The notes beneath the pieces were generated by a model. That model was given only the letters and a program-made list of their open reading frames with translations, was not told where the DNA came from and ran no database searches. Shown here one piece after another: positions 1 through 12,009 of a stretch of DNA of 64,000 nt (the stretch's first letter is position 1; each line of letters opens with the position of its first letter). Both the position numbers and the translations under genes were made by a program. The stretch is taken from NCBI RefSeq assembly GCF_945859685.1, contig NC_079149.1, positions 78,173,073 to 78,237,072 of the forward strand. Reading direction: 5' to 3'. The DNA is from Eupeodes corollae (taxonomy: Eukaryota > Arthropoda > Insecta > Diptera > Syrphidae).

Positions 1-735
1 AAGGATCTATCAGGTTTTTGACGATGGGCTTTAGATATATTACCTTACAGAAGATTTTGTAGGCGATTTTAAGTAGACTGAGTCGTCTTTAGTTCGTGCA
101 GTTTAAAGGGGCTCCTTTTTTCAGGATTGGACAAACAATACAGAGGTTCCATTCATCAGGCATGCTTTCTTCCGACCATATCTTACAAATAAGTTGGCGC
201 ATGCTCCTCCAGCAGCTTTAAAGAGCTCGGCGTTCAAGCCATCCGCTCCAGCGGCTTTATTAGACTTCAGCTTAGGTATGGCAATCTTTACTTCGTGTAA
301 GTTGGGAAGACGGAATTCATCGTCTATGTTGAATGGATCATCCTGCCTGACAGCGGAATTCGGTTCGTCGTCGCCGTTATGCAGTCTGCAGAAGTGGTCC
401 TTCTATATCCTCAGTATTGACTGCGGTTCCACTATGATGTTTTCACTTTCGTCTTTGCAGCCTTCGGTTCTAGGTTTATGGACTTGTGAACTTCATTTCA
501 ACTGTTCATAAAACTTTCGATCTTCATTCCTGCTTTTAAATCTCTCAACATCTTTATCATCAAACCAGGAGTTCCTTGTTGGTGGCTGCTTGAAACCCAG
601 CACGTCACAGGCGGCTTCTCTGATTGCATCTTGGCAATGTTGCCACTAGTCTTCTATACATTGTGTTGGCGGCAAAAAACTTCGAGAGAGGTTACTCGGT
701 CGGACTGCATAATTTGTAGTCTCATCTCGTCTAGC
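1..735 (-). mobile_element. RTE-type LINE fragment (copy A), runs off the left edge
   Basis: Read on the minus strand, this encodes degraded pieces of a LINE: the linker after the endonuclease (around 545-735) and the start of the reverse transcriptase (around 60-280). The RT start contains the conserved block about choosing a template (N-K-A-A-G-A-D-G-L-N-A-E-L-F-K). About 48 bases at 585-632 closely match 32,380-32,430 and 52,550-52,600, so three copies of one family lie in this window. Compared with the copy at 52.3-52.5 kb, the stretch near 510-545 lacks roughly 150 bases, so this copy is internally deleted. Many stops; not functional. RTE assignment rests on its resemblance to the longer copy C. 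Confidence 0.8.
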
Positions 736-2723
736 TTGTATTGCTTATTTTTTTTTAATTACAAGTTATTGTTAGTGAAAGAAGATAAGATTATAATAAA
801 TTTAAAGGCAATGGTTGCATAAATAAAGAAAATCGGAACTGTCTTTGCTAAACAGACTAAATTCGTTACTGTCCCTATCAATCACGTGAAAGTAATCATA
901 AGTTTGGAAAGAACATGGTTTGGTTTGCCAAAAACTACAAGGTCTATTTATTTTATTCTAATTGGTATTTTGATTATCAAATCACACAAAAAGATAAAAA
1001 TAAGTTTTCTTAATTATAAAGCCTCAACTTAAATCACGAGTACATTTTTGACAATATTGCGTTCGGAGCTTGAGATCTTCAGAAACTTGGATTAGAAGTA
1101 AATTCGGATATTCCTGGTTTAATGGATGGTCTAATGTTCTAATAATATTAAATATTTTCTTTTTTTTGTTTGAAATAAGTTTTCTTATTTAGCTGAGAAC
1201 ATAAATTCCTTAACTACCTGAATATAATGCTTTGTTCTGCTTAAGTTTTAACTTTTTAAAAGATACAATTTGTTCCAGATGTTTTTTTCTTCGAAATTTT
1301 GCCTTACAGATTTTTTTGTTCAAAATTTTAATAGTCCAACCTACTAAAGCTATATATTATAATAGAAAGATACATGAGTAAACATGAATAAAACCTTGCT
1401 ATATCCGAGTCCAAAAGCATAACACATGTATACCTACCTCAATAATAAATATCATTAAATGATCTCACAGATCAATGCGCGAAAAGTTCGTTAGAGAAAA
1501 TAACAGCTATACAACTAAATTTGTGTGTACTTATATTTATACCAAAGTATTTAACACACTTAAGCACCATTTAATCAGGGACATTCATTAAATTTTAAAG
1601 AACTAATTTGACTTTCTCCTCTTCTAATTTTTTCGGCTAAACGATGTGCTTCAGTCTATAATTACAGCCCACAAAACCTTGAAATTCTTACATAAAATGA
1701 ACACAAAACAATACCAATATAGAGATTCTCTCAAGTGATCTTCACAACAATCCACAGCACAGACATTATTGAAAGTAACTTCTTTTAGACGTGATTGAGT
1801 GAACCAATAAAATATATTTAAAAAAAATTTTACCAATCGCCAATTAATAACTCAGCATGCTTCACGCGTAATTGAGAAATAATTGCGATTTCGCCAGAAA
1901 AAAGTCAATAGTCATCAGTTGGCATGATGGTCTAGGTCTAGCTAGCTACAAATATTTAAAGTTATCTGCATGTATAACAACAAAAAATTAAAAATCATCT
2001 TGTTTTTGGCGAGGTGCTCGAGATCATTAAAATTTCTGTAACAATAACCTACTTAGTAAATTATTAACACATATAGACTTCAATATTCGTGCATTTCAGA
2101 GACGCTAAAAAAAACTACATAAATGAACAATAAATTGCTGAAAACGATACATCAACCTCATCTTTAAAAACAAAATGTGTTTTTATCATTTTTAGCTACA
2201 CATCAAATGCTTTTATCGTTATGATGGTTTGGCCTCTACTGAAATTTCTTATTTTCTTCAATATTGAGTTAACTTTGAAGGCCGATATTAAAAATATAAA
2301 GCTTAATACATGAGTAGAGTGCAGACCTAATAAATAAGAGTATTAACACAAGTATGTGGGAACAAATTATTTGTAAAATAGAAATTAATCTTTCATATTT
2401 TCAATCATACATTTCAATGTAGTTAGTATAAATAATGTATAATTTAGTACTGGTTTGAGCTTATAAGGGGTTTGTTTTAGACGTTTTGTTTTCAAGAAGT
2501 AACAAAACGCATATTATTTATTGGTTGGCCAAGAATTTATGAAGATAAAAGTTTTAAAAATGATTTCACACAAATAAACCGAAATCCCGTCCCTAAAAGA
2601 ATAAATATTGTTCACCCTGATATAAGATATATACATACATACATATGTATGTGCCATGTACAACATTTAAATAACTATTTTTTTCTATTATCGATTTATA
2701 TGAGAACTGAAAGTACTATGATG
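736..2723. other. AT-rich stretch without a recognised gene
   Basis: Only short random-looking frames occur. The 61-aa minus frame at 1,651-1,836 has no recognisable motif. A short CATA/TATG palindrome-like tract lies at 2,628-2,650. I see no transposon ends or RNA genes here. Confidence 0.6.
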
Positions 2724-2971
2724 CTAAATAAATTAGGTGGCGCAACAGTCTGTTGAGAACTGGGGCCTAGTGACTTACAACTCTCAACCATTAGTGAGTG
2801 CGAGTAATTTTGTCAGGGATGGGGGGGACCTACAATTTGTATGCCGAATGCGAAAAAGGATTACTCTTAGAGCATTTGTAATTCCTTGCAAGAGGCAGTA
2901 CCTGTGAAAAAACTTTAGATGGCAAGGACAGGAATTGAACTTAAGACCTCTATCATGACAGTCCTACGCAC
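2724..2971 (-). mobile_element. tRNA-derived SINE, body and tail (copy S1)
   Basis: This is a copy of the repeat seen intact at 28,552-28,849, in reverse orientation. It contains the tail (AAATAAATTA), the shared block GGTGGCGCAAC, and a decayed B-box region near 2,931-2,942 (intact copy: GGTTCGATCCC on the SINE strand). It ends exactly at the 14-base stretch 2,958-2,971 (ACAGTCCTACGCAC), where a poly-T run and LINE sequence begin. The SINE head that should follow is not visible to the right. Confidence 0.75.
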
Positions 2972-3125
2972 TTTTTTTTATTAATTCTTAAAATTATCTT
3001 AAAGCAGGACAAAAATTAATTAACAAGCCTAATTAACCATAACTACCAACTAACTTTCTGGCCCATAGGGACAATCTAAGTTAAACTAGACAGCATATTA
3101 CTAAGCCGTGATAATGGAATACGTC
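2972..3125 (-). mobile_element. 3' end of a LINE with poly-A tail (inserted in the SINE)
   Basis: The poly-T run at 2,972-2,979 is the poly-A tail of a minus-strand LINE. The following 3' UTR (blocks such as CTTAAAG-AGGACAAAAATT and GGACAATCTAAGTTAAACTA) matches 61,530-61,665 in the same orientation and 58,880-59,010 in the opposite one. No coding part remains; it fades out near 3,125. Confidence 0.65.
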
Positions 3126-3169
3126 TTCAATCATTTTCTCCTCATACCTCCCATAAATTGCAACCATTA

Positions 3170-4400
3170 GATGTGTGTGTTTCTTCTCAAAATTTTACTG
3201 AATGTTGACAATAATATTTTTTATAAGTTAAAATTAGTTAGACTTTGAGTCGAAAATCAATTTTTACCAACTTTTGTTAAATTTACTTTTAAGTTTTAAT
3301 TTTTTGTAAATAAACTGTCATTTCGATTCTTCCCCAAATTGTACTAAATGTTGACAATAATATTTTTTAGTAGTAGTTTAAATCCAATATCCAATATAAT
3401 CCAAATAGTTGAAAAGATATTTGAGCCGAAATTCTATTTTTACCAACTTTGAGTAATATTTTTTTTTAGGTTTTTATTTTTGATAAAAAAAACTGTTTTA
3501 GATTTTTCTCGAAATTGTACCAGATGTTAAAAACGTTATTTTTCGTTACACACAATTTTGTATTCGTAAAATTTTCGAGGTGACAAATTGTTTTTTCATA
3601 TTTTTTTTATTTATAAAAAAAAACCTTATTTGGATTTTTACTTGCCACATATTGATTGAGTTCAAACTTGGAACTTAAGGTTTTGAGCAGATTCGCGTTA
3701 GGTTTTTTTTTGAATTTTTTTTAAGATCAAAACTAACAGTGGCCCCCATACAATTTTTTTTGTTGAAAATCGATATTTCGAATTTTCTCAAAAACAAACC
3801 GATTGATTTTTTTTAAATTTTCTCTAAAATTTTATTTTGTAACTTGGCTTCTCTTAATAAGAAAAACATATTTTTGTATTGCCCAGGAAAGGTACCGCTC
3901 ATAAAACTGTTATTTTTTTTTTTAATTTTATCAGTAACTTATGAACAGATTTCAATATTTTTTTTTTCTGAATAAGCCCTTATATTGCCTTAACAATATT
4001 TGATTATCAAAAGTGCAATTTTTTATTTTATAGATTTTTAAAAAATATTGTTTTTTTTTCTTTTAAGTTCTATATCTCAAAAACGGTTCAACATGTTTTT
4101 TACGAAATTCAATGGTTCAGCGTACATTTATAGTCACTAAACAACTGCATACCAAAAATATTTTTAGAACAAAATTGAAAAATTTTATGTATAAACAATA
4201 AATTAAAAAAAAAAACGCTCTAACGATTTTCAAAAACAAAAATTGAAAAATCAAGGGTTTTTTGATTTATAAAATGGCATTTAAATTTTTGAAGACAATA
4301 GTTTTTTTGTTAATTATTTTAACTGTGCATGAGTCGTGAAGAGCGCATCATTTAAAAAAAAATTAAGTACATTCCTATCTTTTATTCAAATTATTTAGTA
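3170..4400. repeat. Degenerate copy of the 174-bp-monomer repeat
   Basis: Blocks seen in the better copy at 5.1-7.2 kb recur here in diverged form: TTTTTACCAACTTT, GGTTTTTATTTTTxGTAAA and GAATGTTGACAATAATATTTTT (near 3,198, 3,344 and, weaker, 3,520). The block AAAATTTTCGAGGTGACAAAT at 3,568-3,590 matches 6,712-6,733. From about 3,900 to 4,400 it is very AT-rich, with long T and A runs, and alignment by eye becomes uncertain. No coding capacity. Confidence 0.6.
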
Positions 4401-5100
4401 CATATTTATGTACTTTTGTAACTATAACTATTGTAAATACCAACTATGGCCGAATATGATATGTTTAATCAACAATCTATTTTAAAAGTGTCTATCAAGA
4501 ATTAATTTCTTGATATTTTTGTATATATGATTTTAAAATATTATTCTTTACTTGCATTCGCCTAAATAAAAGAATGAGTACTTAGTACAAGTTAAAGAAA
4601 CGGGCCAGAACGAGTATATATATTTTCTATTAGAATCACTTTTTCAACGTACGTCGTACACCTATATATTTTATTACGTACAACCTCTTCAACTACTGCT
4701 TACGTGTCACTTCATTACTAAAATCTAAAACGCACAAGAGCCTGACTGTAAACAACACATAAATAGCAATTTCTTGTACTTGTAGTATGCTTGTGTCTTT
4801 TAAAATTTAACGAAAAAATAAACTCAACGTAATAAATCCATGTTAGCGCTGAAAACTTGGAGAAAAGAGGGAATGTGATTGTATTGTAGTAAGTACCTTC
4901 TACCTACTAATAACATGCCTTCATTATCATCATAAATATGGCTGAGCACGCCAATGATCTATTCTTTATTCGTTTTAGACACCTGCCTAACTACACAACC
5001 AATAGGCGATCGCTTTACAATTTAAGAATACATGTTCTTCCTCTTTCTTATCTTCAGATAATTTACTTTCCATCCTGGTTCTTCTAATGTTAAACTAAAA
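4401..5100. other. No recognised gene or element
   Basis: AT-rich spacer between two copies of the 174-bp repeat element. I see no open frame above chance, no element termini and no RNA gene. Confidence 0.5.
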
Positions 5101-7212
5101 AAAGAGGCTGGGATGCGACCCACACTGATAACTTCCCATCCCGTCTGTCGATTTGTTTTGCTTAAAAGTTTGTCTTTATGTACTCGTATCAATTTTTACC
5201 AAATTTGGGTACTCTTTTTGTAGATTTTATTTTTTATATGAAAAAACGGACTGTTGGATTTTTATATAAAAATTACTGAATATCGAAAACAATATTTTCT
5301 GTGAAATAAAATAAATTTCAAGCCAATATTTTAAAGTTTTGAAAAGCTATTTGAGTCGAAAGTAAATTTTTACGAAGTTTTAGTATTGTTTTTATTTTAG
5401 AGTTTTATTTTTTGTAAAAAAAACTGTCAATTCGATTTTTTTTTAATTTTACCAACAATATTTCTTATGAGATAAAATTACTTTAAAGCCAATACTTAAA
5501 ATTTTTAAAGAGATATTTGAGTCAAAAATCAATTTTTACCAACTTTTATACTATTTTTTAGGTTTTTATTTTTTGTAAAAAAAATGTCAATTCGATTTTT
5601 TTCAAACTTTAATTCAATGTTGACAGCAAGATTTTTTGAAAGATAAAAGTAAATTAAAGCCAATATCTCAAAGTTTTGAAAAGATATTTGAGTCGAAAAT
5701 CAGTTTTTACCAACTTTTATACATTTTTATTTTTTGTAAAAAAACTGTCAATTTGATTTTTTTCAAACTTTAATTGTATGTTGACAACAAGATTCTTTGA
5801 AAGATAAAAGTCAATTAAAGCCAATATCTCAAAGTTTTGAAAAGATATTTGAGTCGAAAATTAATTTTTAACAACTTTTATAATTTTTTTTTTAGGTTTT
5901 TATTTTTTGTAAAAAAAACTGTCAATTCGATTTTTTTCAAACTTTAACTGAATGTTGACAACAAGATTTTTTGAAATATAAAAGTAAATAAAAGCCAATA
6001 TCTCAAAGTTTTAAAAAGATATTTGAGTCGAAAATCAATTTTTACCAACTTTTATACATTTTTTTTTAGGTTTTTATTTTTTGTAAAAAAACTGTCAATT
6101 CGATTTTTTTCAAACTTTAACTGAATGTTGACAACAATATTTTTTGAACGATAAAAGTAAATAAAAGCCAATATCTCTAAGTTTTGAAAAGATATTTGAG
6201 TCGAAAATCAATTTTTAACAACTTTTATAATTTTTTTTTTAGGTTTTTATTTTTTGTAAAAAAAACTGTCGATTTGATTTTTTTCAAACTTTGATTGTAT
6301 GTTGACAACAAGATTTTTTGAAAGATAAAAGTAAATTGAAGCCAATATTTCAAAGTTTTGAAAAGATATTCGAGTCGAAAATCAATTTTTACCAGCTTTT
6401 ATAAATTTTTTTTTAGGTTTTTATTTTTTGTAAAAAAAACTGTCAATTCGATTTTTCTCAAAATTTTTCAGAATGTTGAAAACAATATTTCTTATAAGAT
6501 AAAATAAGTTTGAAGCCTAAATTTAATGTTTTTGAAAAGATATTTGAATCAATATTCAATTTTTACGAACTTTGAGTAATGTTTTTTTAGATTTTTATTT
6601 TTTATAAAAAAAACTGTCAATTAGATTTTTCTCAAAATTTTATCACATGTTAAAAACATTATTCTTCGTTGCACAAAATTGTTTTAGAGATTAAATCATA
6701 TTTTAGTCGTAAAATTTTGGAGGTGACAAATTTTTTTTTCAGTTTTATTGATTTAAAAAAAACCCCTTATATTGATTTTTTTTCAAAAAATATACTTGTT
6801 TGGTATCACGTTACAATCTATTATATACAATTTAATTCAAGTCTCTAGCGTTTTTGGTTCGTAAGATATTTAGGGTTAACCAAAATTTTCACCTTTTTTT
6901 CAAACTGCTATGGTAAAAAAACCACCCACGCAATTTGCTTGAGAGCCCTTTCTGCATCTTTCTGCCTTTTTATCTGTATAACAAAATTTATTTGAAGTCG
7001 ATATCTCTTCTGGTTCTTGAGCTATGGACGACGAAAAAAACGTCGCGAACGTACGGACGTACGGACGTACAAACGTACGTACACACGCACGCACAGACAT
7101 CTTTCTAAAAATCTTTTATTTCGACTCTAGGGACCTTGAAACGTCGAGAAATGTCAAAATTTTCAATTTGACAAATCGGACCCATTACAATAACTTCCTA
7201 TGGGAAGTTAAA
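5101..7212. repeat. Non-coding repeat element with an internal ~174-bp tandem array
   Basis: Between about 5,200 and 6,660 a monomer of roughly 174 bases is repeated seven to eight times. The anchor TGTTGACA occurs at about 5,619, 5,779, 5,953, 6,126 and 6,300, with a TGTTGAAA variant near 6,474; later spacings are 173-174. Each unit holds TTTTTACCAACTTT, a T run, GGTTTTTATTTTTTGTAAA and CTGTCAATTCGATTTTT. The array is framed on the left by GCGACCCACACTGATAACTT (5,114-5,133) and on the right by CGGACCCATTACAATAACTT (7,178-7,197), a diverged direct repeat. A short ACGTACGG-type microsatellite lies at 7,040-7,100. The same left and right ends occur at 13.7 kb and 20.2 kb. Short frames inside are simple-repeat artefacts. 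Class unknown to me. Confidence 0.75.
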
Positions 7213-9480
7213 AATACATATTATCGATAACTTATGCCAGAACTGTATTTTGAATATAATTGGTGTAAAACAAAACAAAACAGTTCGTCCAACGAACCGT
7301 TGTCATATTCAATCCTTAAAATAAGTATGTTCATCCAACGAACCGTTTTCATATTCAATCTTTAAAATAGGTATATGTTTTTTTTTAATTTCAATTTTTG
7401 AAATTTTGTAAAAAACTCAATACATGGGAAAATAAAAACCCATATTTGGAGAGTAATTATAATTCGTTATTTGACCCTTTTTGGGTCTTTAAAAAAGCCT
7501 CAAATCTAATGCATTAATGTTTTTCAAAAGTTCGCATTAGAATTTTTCGAATTATATATCGGCTTAGATACAAACAAAAAGTCAGAAACATCTATCAATA
7601 GCCATATTTAAAAGTTTTGCCTGTTTCTGATAAGAATCAATTTTTGAAAATAACAAACTGTTAACTAGGTAGATTTTCACCTATGCACATACATAATGTT
7701 TTCAAAAATCAAAACAGGGAATTGTGAAGTCGGATTTAATATTAAGCCATAATAATTCAGAAATGTCAGTTCCGAAATATTATTGAGAACTGTTTTAAAA
7801 TTTAAGCCAAATAGGTATACGATTTCCACTAACGAAATCTTCCTTCACCAAAATCACAAAATACTTACTACCTCCGATAATAAATATACAAAATTATAAC
7901 TATGCGTATAGGCTAGGCACATGTCTGTTGGTGTGCAAAGGCAGGTTTATGTATGTACTCGTAAATACAAACACTACCCTAGCGACAAATGCGCCATGTG
8001 GTCACCCTAAAATTTTCTGCTCATGATATCACTATAGTTTTCATATATGTACAAAGATATTTTTCAACTTTAGGCGTTATTTTATGCACCAGTGATCGCA
8101 CAACATATGCATACATCATTATGTAAGATCATCCATAGTCGAAATTTATTTGCACAGCCTGAATGTTCTTATAGAGGTTAAAATCATCTCTTTGCAAATG
8201 ATACATAGTTTGTGAAGACTGATGACATTGTAGGTCTAAATATCGCATCCAACGCATTTATCATCGCTTAGTAGATTAAAAATGATTTTGTAATGGCCAT
8301 GTGCAAACCCCGCAATAATTATTCACTAGCATGATTATGATGACATCTGACTTGTCTGGCCTGGCCATCACTGAATCAAATCCATCATCAGCGCCAAGTT
8401 GACACTAATGAATGCGTGTTCTTCAAATATTTTTCAAAACCATTAAGTACTCTATATTAAATAGAAAATCGCGTACAACATTATGTAAATTCCACCAATG
8501 CTAAGAAGGTTCAGTGCAAATCCAAGGTAAGGTCCGCGTAAAAAGTAAGACCAAAACAAAAGCCAACAAAATGTAGAGAGTTGGAGTTTTCACAGGGCTG
8601 GTTTTAATCTTATTTGGGCCCTTTTATTTTTTTATTGAGGTACCTCCGCTATGCCTAATGCTCAGTAACTAACAAGTTTTTCAGATGATATGTTAATAAC
8701 AGTATTTCTGTACGCCATGATCTTAGTACATTTTCTTTCTCCTGATGATGCGCCCCCAGAATTGTATGCCCTATGCGTCTGTACATCTGGAACATATATT
8801 TAGTTGTTCAAGCGCCTGGTTTGATACATAAATTTAAAAAAGCAATTTGAAATTCTCAAGTTTTTGGTTAACACAATTGTTTCGTTAAATAAGAATGATT
8901 ATCTTGTAGGGATTAACGAAGTATTGTTTAGATCCCATTGTCAGTGTAATCATTAATTACGATGTTCATACGGAACTTGATGTGAAAGAATCATCGTCGA
9001 ACTGACGTACGTTTCCAAGATTTTCCTGCTTCCTGTAATAGATACATAGCGTCTTCAATAAATGTTTTACATTTGTTGTTTCAAAGAACTTTATTATTTA
9101 ATATATAGTAGGTAATTGAGGTTCGTAAATGTTTTTTGTTTAAGGTATTCAATTGATTGCAGAAGTTCACTTGGATCATTGAAAAAGGTTTTTGATGAGT
9201 TCATGGCTATCGTATCATCAATAACAAAGAAACTTTTAGATAGTAAAAAATGAGAAAAAATACTTACTTTCACTACCTTTTATGCATTGTTTAGTTGTAG
9301 ATTTGCTTTTGTGCATTCACATGGGTTACATATTAAGCGTTGCACAAGTCATAAATTTGATCAGAATCGATGGTAAAGTATTTAGTTACACAATCGATGT
9401 AATTTCAATAAATGAAGGAAGACATGACAACATAAAGATCTCCTACAGCCAAACGACAGGTAAATTGTGCGAACGAATTC
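7213..9480. other. No recognised gene; one hAT-like remnant inside
   Basis: Mostly AT-rich unique-looking sequence. Near 7,270-7,370 a short motif (GTTCGTCCAACGAACCGTT, then ATTCAATC) is repeated twice, about 53 bases apart. The 70-aa plus frame at 9,282-9,494 has no motif I recognise and lies directly before an LTR. A hAT-terminus remnant is listed separately. Confidence 0.5.
8722..8805. mobile_element. Remnant of a hAT element end
   Basis: The stretch ACATTTTCTTTCTC..ATGCGCCCCCAGAATTGT..GCCC closely follows the terminal region of the hAT copies at 42,505-42,560 (inverted) and 58,620-58,690 (same orientation). A CAGGGCTGGTTTTAAT at 8,593 resembles the hAT inverted-repeat start (CAGGGCCGG), so this may be a short deletion derivative of about 210 bp. 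The right terminus is not clear. Confidence 0.4.
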
Positions 9481-9495
9481 TGAATATAAAATAAT

Positions 9496-9760
9496 TGTTG
9501 GTTTGTTATGTACATAAATATGTACATATGTATGTAGAGTATATGTTTCAATAAGTATTTTAAATAATTTTAAATTTTCTTTTGTAAGAGTACCTGTTTT
9601 AAATTAACTTTAATTCAATAATACGTTTTATTTTTTTTATATAGAAGCTAAGTTTGTCATATATAATTTTAATTTTAAGATTTATTCGCAAACTGACAGA
9701 TCAAATAAAAACAACTAATATTTCTTAAGATTGATCTTTAATTCTGTAAAGGCAATAACA
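9496..9760 (+). repeat. 5' LTR of the old gypsy element
   Basis: Pairs with 11,716-11,920. It is about 60 bases longer because of indels near 9,505-9,560 and 9,650-9,690. A TACATAAATATGTACATATG tract lies inside at 9,511-9,530. Confidence 0.65.
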
Positions 9761-9860
9761 ACTTCGGAGTGGGATAATTCCGAAAATTGTTGATTAATAT
9801 TTATCTACATACATATGTATATTATAAAGAATTCTGTTAATAAACAAATCTGAAATCCAA

Positions 9861-10400
9861 AATTGGCTCAAGGAGCAAAACGTTGATTTTTCAACAAAAG
9901 CTACCTTGATGCAATTGCGGAAGCTGTACAATGAAAAATTTGGGGAGTTAAATCAAAGGGATAACAATTCCGTCGAAAATGAAAATTCAGATAATTCCGG
10001 AAATAATGAAAAAAATGTATTTGATCGTTGATCGTTGTCTGCATCTTTAGGAGAAGAAGAAGCTGATATTGATGCACAGCTTACAGTTTTGGAAAAATGC
10101 CGTCGGTTAAAACAATTGCAACAAGAATTGGCTTCGACTCCGAATGTTTTGGTAACGCAAAATTTGAAGATATCCAACATTATATCACTCCATTTGCTGG
10201 TGATCAAGCTTATAATGCCCTTAAATGGCTAGAAAATTTCTAACGAGCTTGTCATTCCTTAAATGGTGAAGATTACTTACGATTACATTGAATCGTAAAA
10301 GTGTTAATGCTCGAATAGCTCATTGGGCACTTGAAATTGAGAACTATGATTAGAGCATTCAACACAGAAGTGGCCTTTTAATAGGTCATGTTGATGCTTC
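9861..10400 (+). pseudogene. Broken gag fragment joined to the end of RNase H
   Basis: The plus strand encodes an N-terminal gag-like stretch (W-L-K-E-Q-N-V-D-F near 9,862). After a stop near 10,030 comes a conserved gag block (D-A-Q-L-T-V-L-E-K around 10,070 and I-T-P-F-A-G-D-Q-A-Y around 10,185), with a frameshift near 10,150. Within about 100 bases the text changes to the end of RNase H: W-A-L-E-I-E-N-Y-D, then a stop, then H-R-S-G and a H-V-D-A near 10,390. That junction shows a large internal deletion removing protease and RT. Confidence 0.65.
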
Positions 10401-11690
10401 GAGTGGCTATCCTTCAGCTTGTGTTCAAACTTCCAAGAAACTTAAACAAGTTATTTCAGTAATTAATCCGGATGATATAGACATGCAATTGCAAATAACT
10501 CAAAACAGAGACGATGATATTGTTCGAATACGCGATCGGTTAGAAAAAGAAGAAGTTCCAAAATTTGTTCTTGATGATGGCTTATTTTACCGAAAGTTGG
10601 ATAATGGAAGTTTATTGTTATAGGTCCCAAAAGAAATGGAATCACAAATTATAAGGTTGTCTCATGAAAAACTTTGTTATATGGGTGTTTCGAAATGTCT
10701 AGACCAAAAATAAATTACACTACTGGTTCCCAAAAATGAAAGAAAAAATTGGAAAGTATGTAAAAAATTGTGTTCAGTGTATAACTTTTTCTCACCAAAT
10801 TCCGAAAAAGCCTATACCATTCGATACCATTGATGTTGATCATTTTGGATCTCTCCCGTCAATTATTTCTAAAAGAAACACATTTTTGTCGTTGTAGATG
10901 CTTTTACAAAACATGTAAGATTATATGTAGTAAATTCAACAAGTACTAAAGAATTATATGCTTGCCTAGATAAGTATTTCGAATATTATAGTAGACCTCG
11001 TCGAGTTATAAGTGATCGTGGTTCATGTTTTTCGTCACTTGAATTTGGTTCATATTTACTTCAAAATAATACTACACATGTTAAAATAGCCACAGCCTCA
11101 CCTCAAGCTAATGGTCACCGCACTCTTAAGTCTATGTTAGCTAAAATTACTGAACCAATTCAACACTCCGATTGGTCAAAACTTTTGATAAGAGTTGAAT
11201 CGATCTTAATAACTCTATTCATTCTACTACTAATGTGTCCCCTTGTCAATTATTATATGGTGTTAACCAAAGTGGACGTAATGTTGACAAACTTTCTGAA
11301 TATTTAGACGAAAATCTATTTTTGACTTCTGAACGTGACTTACTCGTAGCTGCACTACGAAAGAAAGTTTGCGATGATATAGAGTTGCATCAACAAAAAA
11401 TGGCTGAATACTATGCAAATGTGCATAAACCACAAGTAATATTTTCAGAAGGAGATCTTGTAATGATTCGAAACATTGATACAACAGCTGGTAGTAATAA
11501 GAAATGTATCCCTAAATGCCGCGGTCAATACAAAGTGCATAAAGCCCACCCAAATGATCTATTCGTAATCTGAGATATTGAAAATTGTCAGTTAACGGTG
11601 TAATTGAAGCCTCACGTATACGTTCCTGGGTTGATTGGAGGAATTCACAAGGTTTGAATTCTAGTTCAGAAAGGCAATACGTTTAGATAA
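10400..11690 (+). pseudogene. Degraded gypsy integrase
   Basis: The H2C2 zinc-binding region is recognisable at about 10,640-10,800 (L-S-H-E-K-L, then C-V-Q-C). The catalytic core follows at 10,820-11,130, with D-H-F-G near 10,838 and an I-S-D-R-G block near 11,010. From 11,235 to 11,573 one frame of 112 aa covers the C-terminal part (S-P-C-Q-L-L-Y-G, then G-D-L-V-M-I-R). Several frameshifts and stops separate these pieces, for example near 10,705, 10,880 and 11,170. Not functional. Confidence 0.7.
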
Positions 11691-11715
11691 GGCACATACA
11701 TTCTTTTAAAATAAT

Positions 11716-11920
11716 TGTATGTTTTTTTGTTTTTATTTAATTTTTTAAATAATTTTTAAATTTGATTGTAAGAGTACCTGTTTTAAATTTACTTTAATTC
11801 AATAATAGGTACTTTTTATTTTTTTTTAATATAAACTAAGTTCATTCGAAAACTTAGAGATCAAATAAAAATTACTAATATTCCTTAAGATTGGTCTTTA
11901 ATTCTGAAAAGGTCATAACA
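11716..11920 (+). repeat. 3' LTR of the old gypsy element
   Basis: Pairs with 9,496-9,760. Both share the 3' section TCTTTAATTCTG and the ending ATAACA. Confidence 0.65.
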
Positions 11921-12009
11921 CTTTTAGGTATTTTGTTTTTAGTCGTAAATCAAATTAAGTATGATAGTTCAGTAACTTTGTCATTTGAATAGAAGGAGAC
12001 CTTGCGTTT

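Larger units (their letters stand above)
9496..11920 (+). mobile_element. Old Ty3/gypsy LTR retrotransposon, internally deleted
   Basis: Two diverged copies of one sequence flank a coding remnant: 9,496-9,760 and 11,716-11,920. Both start TGT and end ATAACA, and share blocks such as GTAAGAGTACCTGTTTTAAAT and AGATCAAATAAAAA. Between them lie a gag-like piece, the last part of RNase H and the integrase. Protease, reverse transcriptase and most of RNase H are missing. I could not find a matching target duplication or a clear primer-binding site, and LTR limits are approximate. LTR divergence, including length differences of about 60 bases, implies great age. Confidence 0.75.

Noticed and set aside
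6900..7230. Overlapping 66- and 68-aa frames rich in V-R-T-Y/V-R-T-H repeats
   Set aside because: Both strands are open because of an ACGTACGG-type microsatellite at the end of the repeat element; no start context or conservation.
9282..9494. 70-aa plus-strand frame before the old LTR
   Set aside because: No recognised motif, no splice partner and directly followed by an LTR; may be chance. A profile search would decide.
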